Shown here one piece after another: positions 6,534-8,329 of a stretch of DNA of 8,329 bases (positions are counted from its first letter, which is position 1; each line of letters opens with the position of its first letter). The notes under the pieces were generated by a model. The model had not been told where the DNA came from. It saw only the letters and a list, made by a program, of their open reading frames with translations, and did not search any database. Source of the DNA: Firmicutes bacterium UBA3930 (lineage in GTDB: Bacteria; Bacillota; Clostridia; Caldicoprobacterales; Caldicoprobacteraceae); contig DGEI01000010.1 in the NCBI GenBank assembly GCA_002385885.1, positions 1 to 8,329 on the forward strand. Direction: 5' to 3'. A program made the translations under genes and the position numbers.

Positions 6534-7379
6534 CTAATCCTCGATCAATTGGTTAAGGCGTCTCCAGTAAGTAATAATTCCGGGCTGAAACCAATCAGGA
6601 TCACCATACTGCTTTGTTGTTTTAAATATTTCATGCACAAAACTGCATATAGGAATATAGGCTCCACTTTCATGAGCCATATCCATCAGGTAACCCAGAT
6701 CCTTATAATGAAGGGCTAATTGCCCTCCGCTCTCAAAATCATCGCCGAACAAAGCATCGTTTATATCAAACTCGAGAAAATCCTTTAAAAGATGCGGATC
6801 CACACCCTGCTTCCCGGCAAGCTCAACAACTTCCGCTTCAACAGCCCACATTGCTGCAAGGTATGCCTGGTTAATCAGCTTAAGCACTTGCCCGGATCCA
6901 ACAGGGCCGACATGCTTAATTTTATAGCTGATGCATTCTAAAATTTCCTCAACCTTTTTATATGTATCGTAATTACCGCCCACCATAATAATCTGGCCGG
7001 GTTTTCTCCAGGTTAAAGGGGCATCTATAAAACCAGCGCCTTTCTCAGCACATATTTTTTCATACTTTATATCAGTCTCAGGCCTGCTGGTACCCGTATC
7101 AATGACAACCTGGCCTTCCACCAAGCTGCTTAGTATCCCATCCTTACCCTCCATTACATCCTCAACAGCATTACTGCCGGGAAGGGATAGTATGATCACC
7201 TGTGATTTCCCGGCCAGATCGGCAGCATTAACAGCCGCCTGAGCCCCCAGCCTTACAGCATATTCAACTTTTTCCTTGTCAACATCAAAAACCGTTAACT
7301 GATACCCGGCATCCAACAACGTTTTGGCATAAAACTTCCCTATATTCCCTACTCCAACCAAACCTATTTTTTGTTTCAT
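6534..7379 (-). CDS. beta-hydroxyacid dehydrogenase (3-hydroxyisobutyrate dehydrogenase / tartronate-semialdehyde reductase family)
   Basis: An NAD(P)-dependent oxidoreductase of the beta-hydroxyacid dehydrogenase superfamily, 281 residues from ATG 7379 (usual length 280-300). Numbering here is from that Met. Landmarks are the Rossmann loop GLVGVGNIG (6-14), Asp32 at the end of the second strand (FDVD), which favours NAD over NADP, substrate segment FIDAPLTWRKPG (117-128), catalytic GSGQVLKLINQ (161-171; Lys167, Asn170) and a C-terminal HYKDLGY (224-230). The substrate segment is unusual: the family's Ser-Gly-Gly that holds the substrate carboxylate is Thr-Trp-Arg (123-125), so the substrate likely differs from simple three- or four-carbon hydroxy acids. 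A start 8 codons upstream (7403) lacks a ribosome-binding site and sits on a -10 box, so 7379 with AGAAGGTG is preferred. It is 59 nt downstream of the kinase gene and ends 8 nt before a terminator. Confidence 0.9.
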   Translation of the reverse strand: MKQKIGLVGVGNIGKFYAKTLLDAGYQLTVFDVDKEKVEYAVRLGAQAAVNAADLAGKSQVIILSLPGSNAVEDVMEGKDGILSSLVEGQVVIDTGTSRPETDIKYEKICAEKGAGFIDAPLTWRKPGQIIMVGGNYDTYKKVEEILECISYKIKHVGPVGSGQVLKLINQAYLAAMWAVEAEVVELAGKQGVDPHLLKDFLEFDINDALFGDDFESGGQLALHYKDLGYLMDMAHESGAYIPICSFVHEIFKTTKQYGDPDWFQPGIITYWRRLNQLIED

Positions 7380-7388
7380 AGTATTCAA

Positions 7389-7396
7389 CACCTTCT
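7389..7396 (-). promoter_or_regulatory. ribosome-binding site selecting the dehydrogenase start at 7379
   Basis: AGAAGGTG on the minus strand is 9 nt before ATG 7379. The upstream in-frame ATG (7403) has only AT-rich sequence in front of it. The shorter protein begins MKQKIGLVG, placing the Rossmann glycine loop right at the N-terminus as usual for the family. Confidence 0.65.
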
Positions 7397-7406
7397 CTTT
7401 CATTAA

Positions 7407-7435
7407 ATTATAGGCTAATTGAAGTATAATATCAT
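7407..7435 (-). promoter_or_regulatory. putative promoter between kinase and dehydrogenase genes
   Basis: The minus strand has a perfect -10 TATAAT (7407-7412) and, 17 nt upstream, ATGATA (7430-7435), which matches TTGACA at 4 of 6 positions. The start would fall near 7400, between the two candidate ATGs of the dehydrogenase. A 5-bp inverted repeat AATTA / TAATT (7406-7410, 7416-7420) overlaps the -10 and could be an operator half-site pair or chance. Confidence 0.4.
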
Positions 7436-7438
7436 GAT

Positions 7439-8329
7439 TTACATTACACTAAAACTTTCAAACTCGCCTTCTTCTACAGCTTCAACCTGTACCCCTTCAG
7501 CTTCGGGCGCCAGTTCCACGAATTCCTCAGCACCTGCTTTTTTCAATGCTTGTATGGTCTTCTCAGGTTCAAGCGTCAGTGCTATTATGGTGCCTCCGCC
7601 GCCTGCTCCTGCCAGCTTGGCAGCCAGCGCACCGTTTTCCATGGCCGCCTTCATCATGTAAAGGTTTTGTTCGCCTGAGTCAGCCAAACTGTTTTGTATC
7701 TGGTGGTTTTTATTCATAAGGTAAGCAAGCTCGTCCCAGTCCTGGTTTATAAGGGCTTTTTTGCCTTCCCGGGCTATAGAGGCGATCTCTTCATAACCTT
7801 CAATTGCCGCCCTGTCGCCCTCCAGCCAGCGTTCCCTTAAGGGTTTATGAAAATTGCCCGAGTGATGCTTTATCCCTGTATGGGCTACTACAAAGGGGAG
7901 CTTGTCTACAAACGGGTGAAGAGGTTCAACTGTTGCGTATATTTCCCTGTCCAGATCCTTGTAGTATTCCTTGCCCCTGAAATCAAGGTAATTCAGCCCG
8001 CCAAAGGTGGTCATATAGGCATCCTGGTAACCGCATTGGCATTTCATGTAATGAAGCTCAATAATCCTGTTCAGCTCAGCAAGATGGTATTTGTGAAATT
8101 TATATCCCAAGTAAGTGGAAACCGCTGCAAGAACGGCAGACAATACGGCTGTGGACCCTGCCAATCCTGCCTGAACAGGCACATCGCTGCGAATGGATAT
8201 CCTGGCTTTCATATCATAAGCCTTAAAATATCTCAGTATTGACCGTACAACGTCAAAATAATCCCCCTGGTTTTCGAAATCGCTTTTCCACAGCAATGCC
8301 TTCCTGCCAAAGTCGTTTTCTATAACAAG
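7439..8329 (-). CDS. GHMP-family sugar kinase, glucuronokinase-like, 5'-truncated
   Basis: ATP-dependent small-molecule kinase of the GHMP superfamily (galacto-, homoserine, mevalonate kinase fold); 296 residues are visible and the frame stays open to the right window edge. Roughly 50-60 N-terminal residues including GHMP motif 1 are missing. The TTG at 8296 inside the frame is not the true start. Counting from the edge, motif 2 PVQAGLAGSTA (51-61) is the phosphate-binding loop, Asp103 in CGYQDAYMTTFGG is the likely base, and LAGAGGGG (239-246) is motif 3. The middle block HSGNFHKPLRERWLEGD, followed by IA...GKKAL..D...L..LMN.N, recalls plant glucuronokinases, which make glucuronate 1-phosphate; bacterial heptose-7-phosphate kinases are a close alternative. 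That likeness is from memory, not a search. It sits upstream of the dehydrogenase, likely in the same transcript, and near a CE15-like esterase, which makes a uronate-like substrate attractive but unproven. Confidence 0.85.
   Translation of the reverse strand, partial: LVIENDFGRKALLWKSDFENQGDYFDVVRSILRYFKAYDMKARISIRSDVPVQAGLAGSTAVLSAVLAAVSTYLGYKFHKYHLAELNRIIELHYMKCQCGYQDAYMTTFGGLNYLDFRGKEYYKDLDREIYATVEPLHPFVDKLPFVVAHTGIKHHSGNFHKPLRERWLEGDRAAIEGYEEIASIAREGKKALINQDWDELAYLMNKNHQIQNSLADSGEQNLYMMKAAMENGALAAKLAGAGGGGTIIALTLEPEKTIQALKKAGAEEFVELAPEAEGVQVEAVEEGEFESFSVM

Noticed and set aside
8294..8296. TTG at 8296 as the start of the GHMP kinase
   Set aside because: The frame continues upstream to the window edge, and starting here would omit GHMP motif 1; the true start is outside the window.

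Overview
The window looks like a chromosomal stretch from an AT-leaning, Gram-positive-type bacterium, most likely a member of the Clostridia (Bacillota). This is inferred from purine-rich Shine-Dalgarno sites (AAGGAGAGGTGA, GAAGGGGG), a TTG start codon, a very AT-rich intergenic region and a lipoprotein solute-binding protein. All six recognisable genes lie on the minus strand, so transcription runs from right to left. Two genes are cut by the window edges.

In transcription order: (1) a GHMP-family sugar kinase, 5'-truncated at the right edge (7439-8329); (2) a beta-hydroxyacid dehydrogenase (6534-7379), followed by a strong intrinsic terminator; (3) a CE15 / glucuronoyl-esterase-like alpha/beta hydrolase without a signal peptide (5295-6452); (4) an M81 (MlrC-like) metallopeptidase-family protein starting at TTG (3816-5258); (5) an M24 (creatinase/aminopeptidase-P fold) protein that has lost most metal ligands (2285-3715), followed by a hairpin. 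Then comes a 907-bp AT-rich gap with a good minus-strand promoter, two abutting palindromes and a possible leader ORF. Last is (6) an oligopeptide-type ABC transporter lipoprotein (SBP family 5), cut at the left edge (1-1377). The transporter permeases and ATPases, if present, would lie beyond the left edge.

Working model (inference): the transporter imports a small peptide-like or conjugated compound, and cytoplasmic enzymes take it apart. M81 and M24 are amide- or peptide-bond families, the CE15-like enzyme would cleave an ester of a uronic-acid-like group, the dehydrogenase would handle a hydroxy-acid fragment, and the GHMP kinase, whose sequence recalls glucuronokinases, would phosphorylate a sugar or uronate. 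No substrate can be read from the sequence. The most notable points are the ligand-depleted M24 protein, the altered substrate motif of the dehydrogenase, the cytoplasmic CE15 enzyme beside a glucuronokinase-like kinase, and the long regulatory gap before the transporter gene.
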